Assembly: GCA_004154925.1 (NCBI GenBank)
Contig: QJNS01000047.1
Coordinates: 62,001 to 126,000 of the forward strand
Source: Monosporascus cannonballus
Taxonomy: Eukaryota > Ascomycota > Sordariomycetes > Xylariales
Direction: 5' to 3'
DNA: 64,000 nt
Shown here: positions 1-11,789 of the stretch, one piece after another
Numbering within the stretch: the first letter of the stretch is position 1
Layout of the letters: each line of letters begins with the position of its first letter
Made by a program: the position numbers and the translations under genes
The notes under the pieces: generated by a model
What the model saw: the letters and a program-made list of their open reading frames with translations, nothing else
Told to the model about the DNA's origin: nothing
The model's database searches: none

Positions 1-383
1 GTTGGTTGCTTTTGTTCGTGGGTATGGATATGTCACTTCCCTGCTCACTATGAGACATGCTTCCCTCCAATGCAAACTGCTAGTTGCTTAGCTCGATACG
101 ATAGCGGGAAAAGTGCTTGGACCTGGGCCCCCGTGGCTGTCTGGCTATAAAGTCCGTAATAGAGCTTATTGATCTGTCCGCGCATAAGGTATCCTCTACG
201 CCAACATGGAGTTTGCTTCAGAACAACACGAAATGGGACCTTTTGGGTATCCCATACTTCCGCAGGGCATTCCAGATAATTTCGGACCTAATCGCGTATT
301 CGCATACCCAACTAAAACATCACAATCTATGGATTATGTCTCTTCCAATCTGCATATCTCCTCAAATTACATCCCTTTCTGTC

Positions 384-878
384 ATGGCTCCCAGCAGTCA
401 GGAGGCCTTTATACGTGTCGCGGTAACAAATTGACCATATATAACGCTATTGCTAGCCACGCAATAGCGGCGTCGCTTTCGCGACAATATGGACATACCT
501 CCTTTCGACCAAGATTGGAAATCAGGGAAGAACTTAAGGATAAAGAAAAAAAGGACGCGCGGGAGGCCAGGGGAAAAAGATATGCAAGATAAATTCCTAA
601 GTAAAGATAAGGCAAGCATATGTCTCTAAGCTATTTGCATTCTGACTAACTCTCTGCAGCGCCCCCGGAAACAAATACGCGAAGCCCAAAGGGCATACCG
701 AGCCCGAAAGGAGAGCGAAGTCGACGTATTGAGATATGAAGTTTTACAAGACACACTTGACGAAGTTCGAGCCGGTGTATTCGAAGAGGGGGTGTGGGAC
801 GCGGTGAGGCCGTTCGTTCTGGAGCTGGGGTTGATGCCCCTATCAGCTAAACCCCGCCCCGTTGACCGAGCTGACTAA
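384..878 (+). CDS. bZIP-like transcription factor, three exons (384-422, 468-611, 660-878)
   Basis: Predicted nuclear DNA-binding protein of about 133 residues. The ATG at 384 has the context GTCATGG. Intron 1 (423-467, 45 nt) begins GTAACA, ends AATAG and removes an in-frame TAA. Intron 2 (612-659, 48 nt) appears to be a GC-AG intron: donor AAG|GCAAGC, branch-like CTAAC, acceptor CTGCAG. It is the only pairing I found that keeps one frame into the last exon. The basic part reads KKKRTRGRPGEKD, then RKQIREAQRAYRARKES, which matches the RGRP plus (K/R)xxxREAQRxYRxRKE pattern of fungal AP-1-like bZIP proteins. It is followed by a Leu-rich helix, and the C-terminus is short. Family assignment rests on this motif alone. 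If the GC donor is wrong, the gene is a frameshifted relic. Confidence 0.6.
612..659 (+). other. probable GC-AG intron of the bZIP-like gene
   Basis: Both GT donors nearby (601 and 622) give the wrong phase to the single usable acceptor (CTGCAG, ending at 659). The GC donor at 612 (AAG|GCAAGC) gives phase 0 on both sides, a 48-nt intron and a TGACTAAC branch site. Confidence 0.5.
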
Positions 879-1738
879 GATGACAGCCAATGTAATTTGA
901 CATGGCATGGATGAGGCTGCATACGGTTGCAGCTGCACGAAGAAGTCGAGAAGCCTAAGAAGCCTAACAGGGCTTGGGAGTTGTTTTGCAATGCATGCCT
1001 TTATGGCGCGATCTGGCTGTCCTGTTCTCTCTATGGTTCCTGATGTACTTTACATGTGTGCATCCATTTTTTCTGGCGCTATCCAAGAGCGGCTTGTTCT
1101 TTGAGAGGATTCCAGACAGAGTCGTAATTGGCATTTAAGAAAGTTGGATCCGAAAATAAGTACAACCAAGACGATAGGCACTTTCATCTTTTGCGCACCG
1201 CGGTCAGGTATTGTCACGTCCGATACCTGCCACCAATATTGGTTAAATAAGAGAACCTGATAACCAGCCCTCCTTTCTTTAGGCTCTCGTGATCCATATT
1301 ATCAAACTCGAACTTAAGTCCCTAAGGGCTAGCACCAATCCAAGTGCCGTCCTCTTCTTGAGAGAATGCCTAGAAAGAGTCCGTTAGCCTGATTAAAAAT
1401 CTGGAAAGGAGAAGCATCTTGCAAGGACACATTGACTAGATATTAACCCTGAGCCGCGTGCCTTGATAACAAGCTCTTTATTATCTTGCCGCTTGATGCG
1501 GTACTTTGTTCCTTGCTCGATTTTAATGGCGGAAATAGCCATGATGGCTACGAATAATGTCTGCTTGAATGTGACGATGGCAAATGTGATGAAATAATAA
1601 TCCACCTTTTATGGGATGGATTCATGGGGACAAGGCCCCAAAAGACATTTATAGATCAAGTTCATCCATCGCAAACTCTGAATTCTTTGTTTCGTCTTAC
1701 TCGCATAACTACGTACGTTTTCAGCCAAGGACGGTATT
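879..1738. other. intergenic, no supported gene
   Basis: GC-balanced sequence with only short ORFs on both strands (for example 907-1104 plus and 1393-1605 minus) that show no recognisable motif. No repeat or RNA gene seen. Confidence 0.5.
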
Positions 1739-1954
1739 ATGTCTCAGTCTTATGCGCATAGTTTTGAGATGAAGAAGGTTGATAACACGTTGATAAAGTG
1801 GTCTTGCTATCTTTGTGGTAAAAAAACGGACTGGTACATCTACGAGTGCAAATACTGCATAACATATAGGTGTCAATCCTGCACCCAGAAGTCCGAGGTA
1901 CTTCCAAGAAGCCACGATCCTTACGTTGTCAGATTCGTATTAAATACTCGCTAG
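1739..1954 (+). CDS. small Cys-rich zinc-ribbon-like protein, 71 aa
   Basis: ORF with an ATG at 1739. It holds three CxxC pairs at residues 23/26, 37/40 and 45/48, with Trp21 before the first (WSCYLCG, ECKYC, RCQSC). The W-x-C-x2-C-x10-C-x2-C spacing resembles a RanBP2-type zinc ribbon, although the usual Asn is not obvious. No signal peptide or membrane segment. It ends 50 bp before the probable start of the beta-lactamase-like gene. It could be a small real gene or an exon of a larger one, and I do not recognise a named family. Confidence 0.4.
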   Translation: MSQSYAHSFEMKKVDNTLIKWSCYLCGKKTDWYIYECKYCITYRCQSCTQKSEVLPRSHDPYVVRFVLNTR

Positions 1955-2004
1955 GAGCGTCGATATCGGGCTGCCTGAAGCTATTCGGCCCATATTTTCT
2001 GACT

Positions 2005-2966
2005 ATGACGCCCGAAGATCTGCTGTCAACAAGCCCGCCCATCCTCGAGAAGCTTATTGAGAGGTTCGGCAACAGGGATGCTTCAGTCGGCGTGATGAAA
2101 GACGGAACTGTCGAGTTCCTGAGGGTGGGTTCAGGGACGGCGATGACACCCGAAGAGACTGTCTACTTGATCTCCTCGCTCACAAAGCCGATCCTCGCGG
2201 TCGCGGTCGGTGTTCTGGTTGCGTCTGGCAAGGTCGAGCTGGAAACTCCCGTGAAGGATATCCTTCCGTTGGGCGCCCACAACGGCACGCTCCGAGTCGT
2301 CGACCTTCTTGACCATCGCTCTAGCTTCTATGGAAGCGACAGACTATGGGAGGGCCATGATGGTCGAGTCAGCGTGCAGAACGCGGACGAGATCCTCGGG
2401 CTGCTCCGCACCCTGCCGCTCAATGCAGACAGCAAGGGCAGCTTCTAGGAATCCGGATCCGGAAAAGTGGGTCTACCCCTATACGCTTCCGGAATAAAAA
2501 ATCCTTTTCTTCCATACGTTTTCATACTGATTAATAATGGAATGATACGCTTAATAATCCATTTATTCGTGTATATATATAGCCCTGAATTTTCCAGTTG
2601 TTGTTCGGAATTTAGAGCTCAGACACATAATCAATATAACACCCTTTCTCATACAGCTGCGGCAACTTCGACTATGCCCTGCTGGCAATGGTCATCCAGA
2701 GGAAGAGCGGCATGGGCTGGGCGGATTTCATCCACAAGAGGATCTTCGCTCCGCTGGGAATGAGCCGTTCAACAGTCGACTGGAATGCCCGGGCGCCGGA
2801 GAACATCGCTGAATACTGTTCTCAAATCGACGGGAACGAATGCGAGGCAGCCGCTGGCGTCCGATCCACCGTCTCTGACGAGAATGAGTCCTCTTCCCTC
2901 GTATCTATGTCAATGGGGCCACCTAATAAGGGTATTTGTCTGATCCGGGCGACTTTTACTACTATG
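2005..2966 (+). pseudogene. beta-lactamase-like serine hydrolase, split by a solo LTR
   Basis: Class C beta-lactamase/esterase fold (Beta-lactamase, PF00144-like). From the ATG at 2005 the N-terminal part contains the nucleophile motif S-L-T-K at residues 58-61. At 2443 the frame meets a 210-bp insert and stops at a TAG inside it. Removing the insert and one CAGCT duplication rejoins the frame (KGS to CGNFDYALLAMV) and continues through KRIFAPLGM. Family members have Y-x-N at the join; here the triad reads C-G-N, so the catalytic Tyr was probably already lost. The C-terminus after GVRSTVSD diverges and no KTG/HTG-type motif follows, so the gene is also truncated at its 3' end. The neighbouring APH-like gene is convergent. 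The product is almost certainly inactive. Confidence 0.75.
2444..2653 (+). mobile_element. solo LTR, copy 1 (210 bp)
   Basis: Starts TCTAGGAATCCGG and ends CCCTTTCTCATA, flanked by direct CAGCT repeats at 2439-2443 and 2654-2658. A near-identical 209-bp copy lies at 56266-56474 with a different 5-bp duplication. The size, the 5-bp target duplication and the absence of any ORF fit a solo LTR. The strand is arbitrary, and orientation relative to a parent element is unknown. The 5' TC in place of TG is unusual. Confidence 0.75.
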
Positions 2967-3182
2967 TAAGCACTAATGCTCGCCGTAGCCTACCTGACTC
3001 CTGGGAAGAATTGCTGGTAGGAATACAGGAAGATTGACCAGATTATTCTTTGGTGAAGTTCTCTCCAGACTCGCATCTACGGCTCTGTTCGAATCTTGTC
3101 AAAGAAAGAACTTCCTAAGCAGCGAAAGATTCACACGACTTTGCAAGTACCTTAGAACCTTAGGTAAATAGATTTCTAGCAT
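2967..3182. other. intergenic between convergent genes
   Basis: Short stretch between the broken hydrolase gene and the 3' end of the APH-like gene. No motif recognised. Confidence 0.4.
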
Positions 3183-4049
3183 TTAGCTCCACATCTCAAT
3201 CTTCATGTTCGACAGCCAAAGAGACTGATTTGGAAACTCGTCCAAGGCCATCCGCACATAATCATGCCAATCATCACGCCAACCTCCACTTGCAAATGTA
3301 GCGCATGCATACTCCCAGTAGTCCGGATACCATGATGCAAATTCCCAGTCGATAATATAAATTGTTCCATCAGGCTGCACCATGACATTTTTGCGCTGAA
3401 AATCGCCGTGTGAGAAGGTGGGACCTCTAGTGCCGCGGAGGACGGTCGGCAGGACGTATTTGTAATACCGAGTTTTAGGGGCCATGCGCTCGCCGGTCTC
3501 GAGCTCATATATCCGAATGATGCCCTTGATCAGTTCGTCTTCCGTTGCAAAAGGTTTCTTGATCTCCTTGCCACCCGGGGTCAAGGTGAACATGTCATCA
3601 GCCAGCGGTCCCCCTTCAATATTGCCAAAGTAGCCCGGGTGCTGCAGTTGCCGGAGTTCGTTGAAGTAGGTGCGAAGGGTCCTGGCGATGGACTTTTTGC
3701 GCGCGTGGTCCATGCTGTCCCACAGATTCTGCAGTGTCGTGCCCGGCAAATATTGCATGACGATAAAGGTGCTGATACCCTCCGTCTCTCGAACTTGGTA
3801 TATGGCGTAGACTTTGGGAATTGGTACCGTTGTAAACTTTGCTACGAATAGCATATTCTTGGCCTCCATGGGTTGAACATGGATGCCGAATTTGATGGCG
3901 AATCTGTGGTGTATCTTCACAACGCGACGGCCGGGGGAATCGTAAAGCAAATCTCCGGAGCCGTCGATGTCATTTGGAGTCGGCAGAGGCACAAGACGAT
4001 TCTGGGCCTCGTCTATAAAAAGGGTATCATATGGGGCTGGACTAGGCAT
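3183..4049 (-). CDS. APH/choline-kinase-like phosphotransferase, 288 aa
   Basis: Aminoglycoside-phosphotransferase-fold protein (APH, PF01636-like), which transfers phosphate from ATP to an unknown small substrate. I use the ATG at 4049; an in-frame GTG lies four codons upstream. Visible kinase elements: the ATP-site Lys in AIKFG (about residue 53), a nearby Glu (PMEAKN, about 62), the catalytic loop SHGDFQRKN (His214, Asp216, Asn221) and the metal-binding IIDWEFASWYPDYWEY (Asp234). The length and motif order fit the large fungal APH family. The single exon has no stops or frameshifts, making it the best-preserved gene here. It is probably cytosolic, with no signal peptide or membrane segment. 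In fungi this family is large and mostly uncharacterised, so no antibiotic-resistance role is implied. Confidence 0.85.
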   Translation of the reverse strand: MPSPAPYDTLFIDEAQNRLVPLPTPNDIDGSGDLLYDSPGRRVVKIHHRFAIKFGIHVQPMEAKNMLFVAKFTTVPIPKVYAIYQVRETEGISTFIVMQYLPGTTLQNLWDSMDHARKKSIARTLRTYFNELRQLQHPGYFGNIEGGPLADDMFTLTPGGKEIKKPFATEDELIKGIIRIYELETGERMAPKTRYYKYVLPTVLRGTRGPTFSHGDFQRKNVMVQPDGTIYIIDWEFASWYPDYWEYACATFASGGWRDDWHDYVRMALDEFPNQSLWLSNMKIEMWS

Positions 4050-5004
4050 CGTGAACGTCACCCTGAGTGGTAATATTTGCTGCTGGGGCTCAGGAAGAGG
4101 AGTTGGTGGGGAGCTAGAGCGTAATAAAGAACAGACAGGAAAAATGGAGCAAAGTGTTTGTTATGGGGATCTTCGGGCAACCTACTTCCAGCTCCACGTG
4201 ACATTCGCCGGCCACAGACGAAGGACCTACTGGTGTACACGAGACGTTGGACCAGGCGGTAGCCACCTGTGGTATCGCTATTCTTCTAAGCCATTCCTGA
4301 CCCTGGCCATCCATTCGACCTTACCTGAAACACAATTAAAGGCAAAGCTGGCCTACTATTCATTTTTAAACGCTGGCCGACCCATGGCCCTCTCGCTGGT
4401 TGATGCGGTTGCGGTTAGGGAACATCGGCCGGCCGGTGATGACCACCCTGAAGCCGCCGACCAGCTGCTGACCCTAACTCGGCGGCTAGCCCAGAGAATC
4501 CCCAAATAACGACGGTACAGTGGCCCAACAAGCGATTTGAGATCACGAGTAATGTCTCAAACTCGTCGTATAGCCGCTCGCCTCGTGATGGCTCCTCTGA
4601 AACCTCAAGGACCAATTTCTCACCAGCTCCTCGAAAACGGCCAACAACTCGCGAAAAGGGTAAGCCGATAGCTTCCGCATCAGAATAGGCGCTCCCATCC
4701 TGGTTTCCAAGCTACCAAGCTGCAGCCGACATCCTGAGATGATAGTTTTGGAATCAAAATTAATTATGGAGCTAAACTTGGCAGCGTTGGGCATCAGCTC
4801 CCAAACGTCAGTGCAAAAGGTTAATAAGAAAGGGTTTTTTCTTACTCTTCTCAATTCCAAAGTCTTCAAGCTCTCTCCGTTTCAAGTCAAGGCACGCACC
4901 CGCTTCTCTCATTATTCCAGATCCCAAGACAGCCCTGTTTCTTTGATTCCAATTTCTTCGTTTTCAATATCAAGGCACTGCCATCATCATTTGTCCATCT
5001 TATA
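4050..5004. other. intergenic, no supported gene
   Basis: Upstream of the divergent APH-like gene and the next plus-strand gene. Two overlapping minus-strand ORFs (4543-4869 and 4415-4615) show no motif I recognise. They may be a decayed gene, but I cannot support it. Confidence 0.4.
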
Positions 5005-5624
5005 TTGAAGATATCATACTACAACGTCTACCTCATTGAATATGTCGGAATACCGCGCAATCATCATGCCATCTTCGTTAAAACCAATTCAGACGGGTCT
5101 GAAAGACTTTTCCACGTCAAAGGCGACATCCAGAGAGGCATGACGTACGAGGTTCGAGATACGTCGAAGAAACCCCAGGATTCTGATAACCACGTATTAA
5201 TGAAACAAATTGGACAGATCAAACTGACAGCCTGTCTCGCGTGGACTACATCTGCCGCGCCAACCCCCCACCAGCAAAACAGTTCCATGGAGCTAAACGG
5301 ATCGACAAGACTAAGCCTCTCCGACGCTGCCAGGAGTGGACAAGCGAGAGCATTGGCACACTCAGAGCTCAAGGCATTCTGCTGGATAACACTGGCTATG
5401 TTGCTAGCAGCTCGTCGGGTTTTGCTTCGACCTCCCGGGCAGGTGCTGCTTCGACCTCCCGGGCAGGTGCTGCTTCGACTTCGAGGGCGGGCCAACAAAC
5501 AGCCGGACGTGGTCAAACTGTTCAGTCTGGTAGCAGATCAAGCAATAATGGATATTGGAAGTGGAACGAGATATATCGGAAGTATTACCATACTCACTCC
5601 GACGGGAGAACCGAATGGGCCTAG
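5005..5624 (+). pseudogene. fungal-specific protein of the 'GIPRNHHAIFV...RRCQEWT' family, frameshifted
   Basis: Two frames make one protein. The first frame contains YLIEYVGIPRNHHAIFVKTN and a GMTYEV segment. The second contains VDYICRANPPPAKQF and PLRRCQEWTSE. These are hallmark blocks, in the right order, of an uncharacterised fungal family (probably the one Pfam calls DUF6914; from memory). The frame changes at an AAA run at 5221-5223, consistent with loss of one base. The first frame opens at a TTG (5005) with no good ATG, so the start is either lost or in an unseen upstream exon. The C-terminal half carries three 8-residue repeats (ASTSRAGA), then a Ser/Gly-rich tail. Function unknown. 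A sequencing error at the A-run would restore most of the gene. Confidence 0.6.
5424..5492 (+). repeat. 24-bp coding tandem repeat, 3 copies
   Basis: Unit GCTTCGACCTCCCGGGCAGG plus TGCT. Copies 1 and 2 are identical; copy 3 (from 5472) is partial and diverged. The unit is a multiple of three and encodes an 8-residue repeat, so copy-number change would not break the frame. Confidence 0.85.
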
Positions 5625-6582
5625 CAGGATCATTCTGTGGGAAAGTCGCTGGCGACGCGTTTATGTTCGGTTGTTTTGATTTTTCGACTCGTTTTTTTCG
5701 ATTGTCCTTGTTCTGGGTTTTCACTTATTTTTCGTGGCTTATTTGTTATTACAGTTAGGCTGATCGTAAGAAAAAGTTGCATAAAGTATGGGAAGTGATA
5801 ATTGTCTATTTAGAATTAAGCTTTAAAGAGCTGTAGCTAGGAAGCTTTTTATATACTGTAAGCGTACCGGAACAGGGTTTTTCCGGGGTGCTATAAAGTT
5901 TGATAACTAATACAAATACCCTTATTCCACGATATTTGCAATCTGTTCTTCGGTAATACGGTTTATTTTGCTAGATAGTCGTTATATTTGGATCGCGAGG
6001 TTTTGTATTAATTTGTTGTATTTGGTTCATTTACTGTTATGCATTCTCTTTATCAACTCTATATTGCATTGTTTGTTTCTATATAGTAATGTCCGGTCGA
6101 CCTTGTTTTTCAACGTCTATCACTGTAAGAAAGGTAGCTTAAAAACAGGAATATCATCGGCTTACTGCAGAAAGCTAACAAGTACTTTCAGCATATACAG
6201 AAACATTGCGCAATCGAATAGCAAATATTCGTAAGTCTTCTAGAGAGCCAACATGGAGATACATAGTGAAAAGCGGACCGCAATACCTGGTGTATGGTAG
6301 GCTTGACAAAATTGAGGACCCTAATAAGCTACTGGGGCAGTTAAAAGGCGTTGTTGTATGTGGCAACTTACCGTATTATCTCTTGAAATTCGCCCACTTA
6401 GCAAAATAGGGCAACGCACAACCTAGCCCATATAGGCTTTGATTAATAACGCCTAACCGTATACGTTTCTAGTAATTTTTAAGGCTGATATCAATATTTA
6501 CTAAGGTCTCGCGTTGCGATATAAGGCCATTTTTTTATATTATTAATGTTAATCCTATATAATTGCTAAATATACGGTTTGT
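5625..6582. other. transition from GC-balanced to AT-rich DNA, no supported gene
   Basis: AT content rises gradually towards element A. The plus ORFs at 5968-6234 and 6206-6409 have no motif I recognise. 6369-6411 is an inverted match to 36461-36503 on the other side of the AT-rich block. Confidence 0.4.
6369..6411 (+). repeat. inverted repeat flanking AT-rich block 1, left copy
   Basis: 31 identical bases (6369-6399), and 41 of 43 in all, to the reverse complement of 36461-36503. The two differences are A here against G in the reverse complement of the right copy. Confidence 0.7.
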
Positions 6583-6587
6583 ATTAG

Positions 6588-6986
6588 TGTGACGAGCTAT
6601 AAGGTTTAACCAACTATTAAACCTTAGTCGTACGGGTTTATGTTAGCAGGAGTATCGTGGAAATCTAAGCAATAAATACAGTAACGTATTACATCTCTTA
6701 ATACCGGAAATGCCTTATTATAAATAATTGGTATTAATAAATATTGCAAGCTGAAGTTATCTAAACTATGGGAATAATAAACGTATATATCCTTATTCCG
6801 TCGGCTGGATCATTATCAGTAAGTTGGTGATCCGGCTTACTGGCTTACTACCAATAAGTTAATAATCCGGCTTACTGGCTCATTACCAGTAAGTTGGTAA
6901 TCTGTTACGTAACCTGATCCACATAATTTTTTTGGCCTTTTTTATTACGACCGTTCCTAAAGGCCGTAAGTTGTTAGATCGTAATA
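6588..6986 (-). repeat. LTR of element A, left copy (399 bp)
   Basis: Starts TGTGACGAGC and ends GTAATA (RIP of GTGACA). It contains an internal subrepeat (CAGTAAGTTGG...ATCCGGCTTACTGGC) present about once more than in the right copy, which explains the length difference. Confidence 0.85.
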
Positions 6987-9900
6987 CGATTTCTTTTTTC
7001 CCAAAGTTTTACCTTTAAGATTTTTTTTTTCTGGTAAATCTTTTTTGTATACCTTTAATATATTTTCCGGTATATCCAAACGTCATTTTTGCAAATCCGA
7101 ATAATAACTTGCCTTAATTAATTTAATTAAATTCGAAAGTTTTAACGCGATATTTTATTTTTTTTATTTTATTCGGCAATTTAATTACCAAATCATAAAT
7201 AGAGTTTTTCGTTATAAGGAATATGTCCGTCGAAATTATTTATATAATGGAATAAAAATTTTTATTTTTATAATTAATCGTTATATTATAAAATCGAAAG
7301 AATTAAAAAGAAATTAACGGTCGAAAAGTCTTTATTTAAAGCTTTTATGCGTTTTTTAATATACTTTATTAACGTTAATATTTTTAATTTTAGAGTAAAA
7401 AATTTATTAATTCTTAAATAGTTTTAATAATTTTACGTAATTCAAATTAAAATTCGTAATCAAAGTTTAAACCTTAAAAAAATTAAATATTATTAAATAA
7501 AATACGGTAAATTAAAAATTTCCTTTTTTAAATTTTATAAATTAAAATATTATTATTTCGGGTAATTCCGTTATTGCCGGTAAAATTGTTTTAATAAGCG
7601 CTAAACGTTAATAAGGTTTTTAGTAAATTTTTAAATATTTTTAAAATTCGGGTATTTTTTTATTTAATTAGGTATTAAATAATCCGTTTTATTTTCGTAT
7701 ATTAAGGATTTTTTTTTATTTCGTATATGTATTTAATTTTTATTTTTATATTATTTTATACCTTATATATTTTAATTATATTTGTTATTAATTTAAATAA
7801 GAAAACGTTAAAAATTAAATAAGGTTTAATTTTTAATAAAAATTTTAATAATTATTTTTTAAAAAATCTTTTAGCGATTTTATATAAACCGATATATTTG
7901 AAATTAAAGTTTTTATAAAATCATATTATTTAAAAATGTTTTATAACGAAAAAAATTATTTCTCCTTTATTAAAAATTAATCCTTTAAATTTCTTTTAAT
8001 TATAATATTTATTTATTTAATTTCGTACGAATTTTAATTTTATTTTTATTCTTTAATATAATTATCGTAATCATTTCAATATAAAAATTATTTTAATATT
8101 TATTAAACCGTCGTTACGTATTTTTTTATAAAAATTTAAAATAAAATTAAAATTTGCGTTTATAAGTATTATCTTAATATTTTCGTAATAATTTATATTA
8201 TAAATTAATTATACGATTAATAATTTCCCAAATTTAATTTATTTAATTTATTTATTTATTTGTTTAAAATTTAAATACGTTAAATAATTTATAATTTAGG
8301 CCGATTTATATTATTAAGCCTTATTAAAACTTAAATGCGAATATTGATCCTTTATTTAATATAAATTTTTTTAATAATCCACATATATTAAAAATATATT
8401 TAAAAAAATACATATATTAATTATTTAGCGTTTATATTTTTATAATATAATAAAAAATAAAGAAATTTCGTAAATCGGTTAATAATTACGAAAATGTTAT
8501 CGTAATATATTTCCGTAATTGAAATTTTTAATATAAAGAATTTGGTTACAAAATTGAATATAATTAAATATTATAATTACTTTATAATTAATAATAATTA
8601 TAATTTTTTATATGGTTTATATCGTTAAATTTTTATTTTAATATAAACATTATATTATCGTATAATATATTATATTATTAATTTTATTTTAAGAAAAAAA
8701 TATATACGTTAAAATTATTTTAGGGTTTTGTAAATCCATGAATATTTATATAATTAATATTCGTATATTTTTCGAATTAAATCTTTTAAATATTTTTTTG
8801 GAATTTATATTTTATTTGTTTTTCGGTTTTTTAAAAAATTATTATTATATTATTAAATTTTTTAATATATATTAAACAGTATTACCTGTATTATTATAAT
8901 TTATCGTAAGCGTACATAATTTTTTATAATAATATTGAAAATTATATAATTAATTTTAATTAATTTCTTTTTCGAAATTTAATTATTTACTTAAAATATT
9001 TACTTTATTATTTTTTAATTTTTTTAAAAAATAATAACGAAATTAAAATTTGTTAATTTTTCTGTATAGTTTAATTATGGTTTTATAAGTTTTTTAATTA
9101 TAATAAATTAAATAAAATCTTAATAAATTTTTTAAATTTTAACTTAATATAAATTTTCTTTTAAAAAATATTTAAATTCCCAAAATACCATAATAATGCC
9201 TATAAATTCTTTATTTAGAATACCGTAATTAAGTTTAATTTTTTTTAACTTATATAAAAAATATAATAAGATATAATTTATTTTAATTATTTCGTTATCC
9301 CATTATTACGTTTAATACGTAATTCGAAATATTAGTTTTTAATTTAAGAAAACGATATAAATTATATATAATTAATATCAATTCGTTAATAATTATATCC
9401 TTAATATATTAAAAAAACTTTTTCGTATTTAATATTTATTTAAATTTTTTTTCGTAAAGTTTATTAAGGGTATAATTATTTTATTAAAATTTCGAATAAG
9501 TTTTTTATAATAATTAACGAATCCAAAAAATATCTATATTTTTTCAATTATTATTAATTTTTATTATTTTGTAATTATAATTATTTTCTTAGGATTTATT
9601 TTAATATGTCCTAAAATAATTATACATCTTAAATAATTTACTTTTTATATATGGAATTAATTTTTTTTTGCATTAACAAATAATTTTACGTCCTATAAAA
9701 CTTAAAAAACCTTATGAACATATTTTACGTATATATTTTTTATTTCCGAAAAAATAAAAATATCGTTAAAATCGCAAATAATAAAAATATTAAGGTATTT
9801 TCGTAATACGTAATTAATTATTTGCTAAAAAATTACTAATACGTTTATAAATTTTGTTAATATAATTAAATACTTAAATAATTTATATTTCGTTTTAAAA

Positions 9901-11558
9901 GTTATTTTTTATTTATATTCTTTTTTAATTTTAATAAGATTATATTTTTTTTAAAAATCTAATATTATAAAATATTTAATTCCGTAAAATTGGTTTTTTA
10001 TTTCCGTAATTAAAGGTAATAATATTTAATCTTTAATAATAACGTTATTTAATTATCGGTAATTAACCATACATTGCAGTTTTCCGTTTTTTTAAGTCCG
10101 AAAAACATAAAATATCTTATTAGTAATTTCGAAAATCGAATTTATTTTTTTATAATCGAATTTTTAGATATTTTTTAAAAATATATAATTCGTTTTTGTT
10201 AAAATTATAAATAAGGTAAAACGTTGTCGAAAATCCTTTTTTAAAAATTATTTCATAATTTTATTCGCTATATTTTAATAATTTTATATTAAAGTTTTTC
10301 TTAAAAAATTACTTTTATTTATAATATTATAATAATATATTAATTAAATCTTTTAAAATTTTTTAAGTTATTAATCTTATTATTTCAAATAAATATTTAA
10401 TTGCTTTAATTTCGTTTTGATAATAATAACGATATATCCTATTTTTTTAATATCCGATTTTTTTATATTTTATTTTTTAGGTAATAAGGTATTTATTATA
10501 TTCTTATATTTATATTCGTCTTTATTATCGATTAAATATTAAGATTTTAATTTTTTTCGTTTATTATTAAAATATATAGCGAATTTTATTTAACTAATTC
10601 CGCCATTAATTAAAATTCCGTACTGGTATATTTATAATAATTCTAAGATTATATCGTAATTCCTAAATAAAATAATATCGAAATTAATCGTTTGGTATTA
10701 TTTGTTAATAAAAAGCTTAAAGTAATTAATTTCGCATATAATTTTTCCGTTATTATAAACGAATTTTTAACTTTTGGTATTTATCGTTATACAAGGTTTT
10801 AATTTATATGTTTATGGTAATTTCAACTTATTAACCATATTTGGTATAATATAATTTCCGCCCAGAGTTTCGTTATTTACTATTACGGTATATTAATACG
10901 TTCCGATTCGTATATCCAAAATAATAAAGTTATTAATATTTCCTATTGTCGCGTTTAAAACCTTTCTTAAGAATTTTTTTTAATTCTTTTGGGTTTTGTA
11001 ATTTTGCGACTTTTTTATAAGTAACTTTTTTTTAAATTCCTATTCGAATTTATTAAGTTTTATTTATATTTTTTCGTTTAACGTATTAAGCTATTATATT
11101 TATCAGTATTGCCGGCATATTATTCCTTTAAGCCCTATTAATTATTTCTAATTTTCTTATAATTCCTTTTTTTATCGAATAAATTATTTTCTTATATTTA
11201 CGATTATATCCCATTATATGTTATTTTAATTATCGTTTTAAAGTTTTTCTGTAAATTAACGTATTTCTTTTTTAATAACCTTTTTTAGAGATTTATAATA
11301 AATACTAATTAAAAATAAAAATCCGTAATAATTTTCTAATAGTATTTTTTTACCGTACGTTAAATTAACTCCTTTTTAATTTAATAATTATATTATCTAT
11401 AATAATAAAAAAGGTTTTTTTACGGGTATTATTTTTTTTCGGGCCAATTTTCTGCTTCGGTCTATTACTAGATATTTCCTGGGGCTATAATTCGAAATTC
11501 TCGATATTATTACTTATCGTTCTTATTATTTCCGGTACGATTTGGAAAGTTAAATCCT

Positions 11559-11789
11559 TTATAATACATAAGGATAATTCTTATATAAATATATTATTTT
11601 TATTTTCGTAATCGAGATATTCCCGTTATCGACAATATATAACGTACATTCTGCCATATCGATCAAGGGTTCCGGAACAAACCTTTTTTTATCTAGTTCC
11701 GATATTCGCGTAATTATTTTTATAATATTTCTTATTATATTTACAACATTTATTAAATTAATTTTCTGGTTTTTCACATTTTGTATCAA
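11559..11789 (-). pseudogene. surviving open fragment of element A gag/protease region
   Basis: A 76-codon open stretch inside element A. It aligns with the equivalent plus-strand region of element D (about 48170-48330), sharing RISELDK, and LYIVDNGNI here against ILSTTRI/YIVDDENI in D. This shows that A and D are the same family in opposite orientation. It is not an independent gene. Confidence 0.6.

Noticed and set aside
3967..4509. 180-codon plus-strand ORF overlapping the APH-like gene
   Set aside because: It is antisense to the start of the APH-like gene, has no motif, and its composition is that of a shadow frame.
4415..4869. Minus-strand ORFs that might form a gene
   Set aside because: The two ORFs are in different frames with no supporting splice site or recognisable motif. 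Not enough to call.
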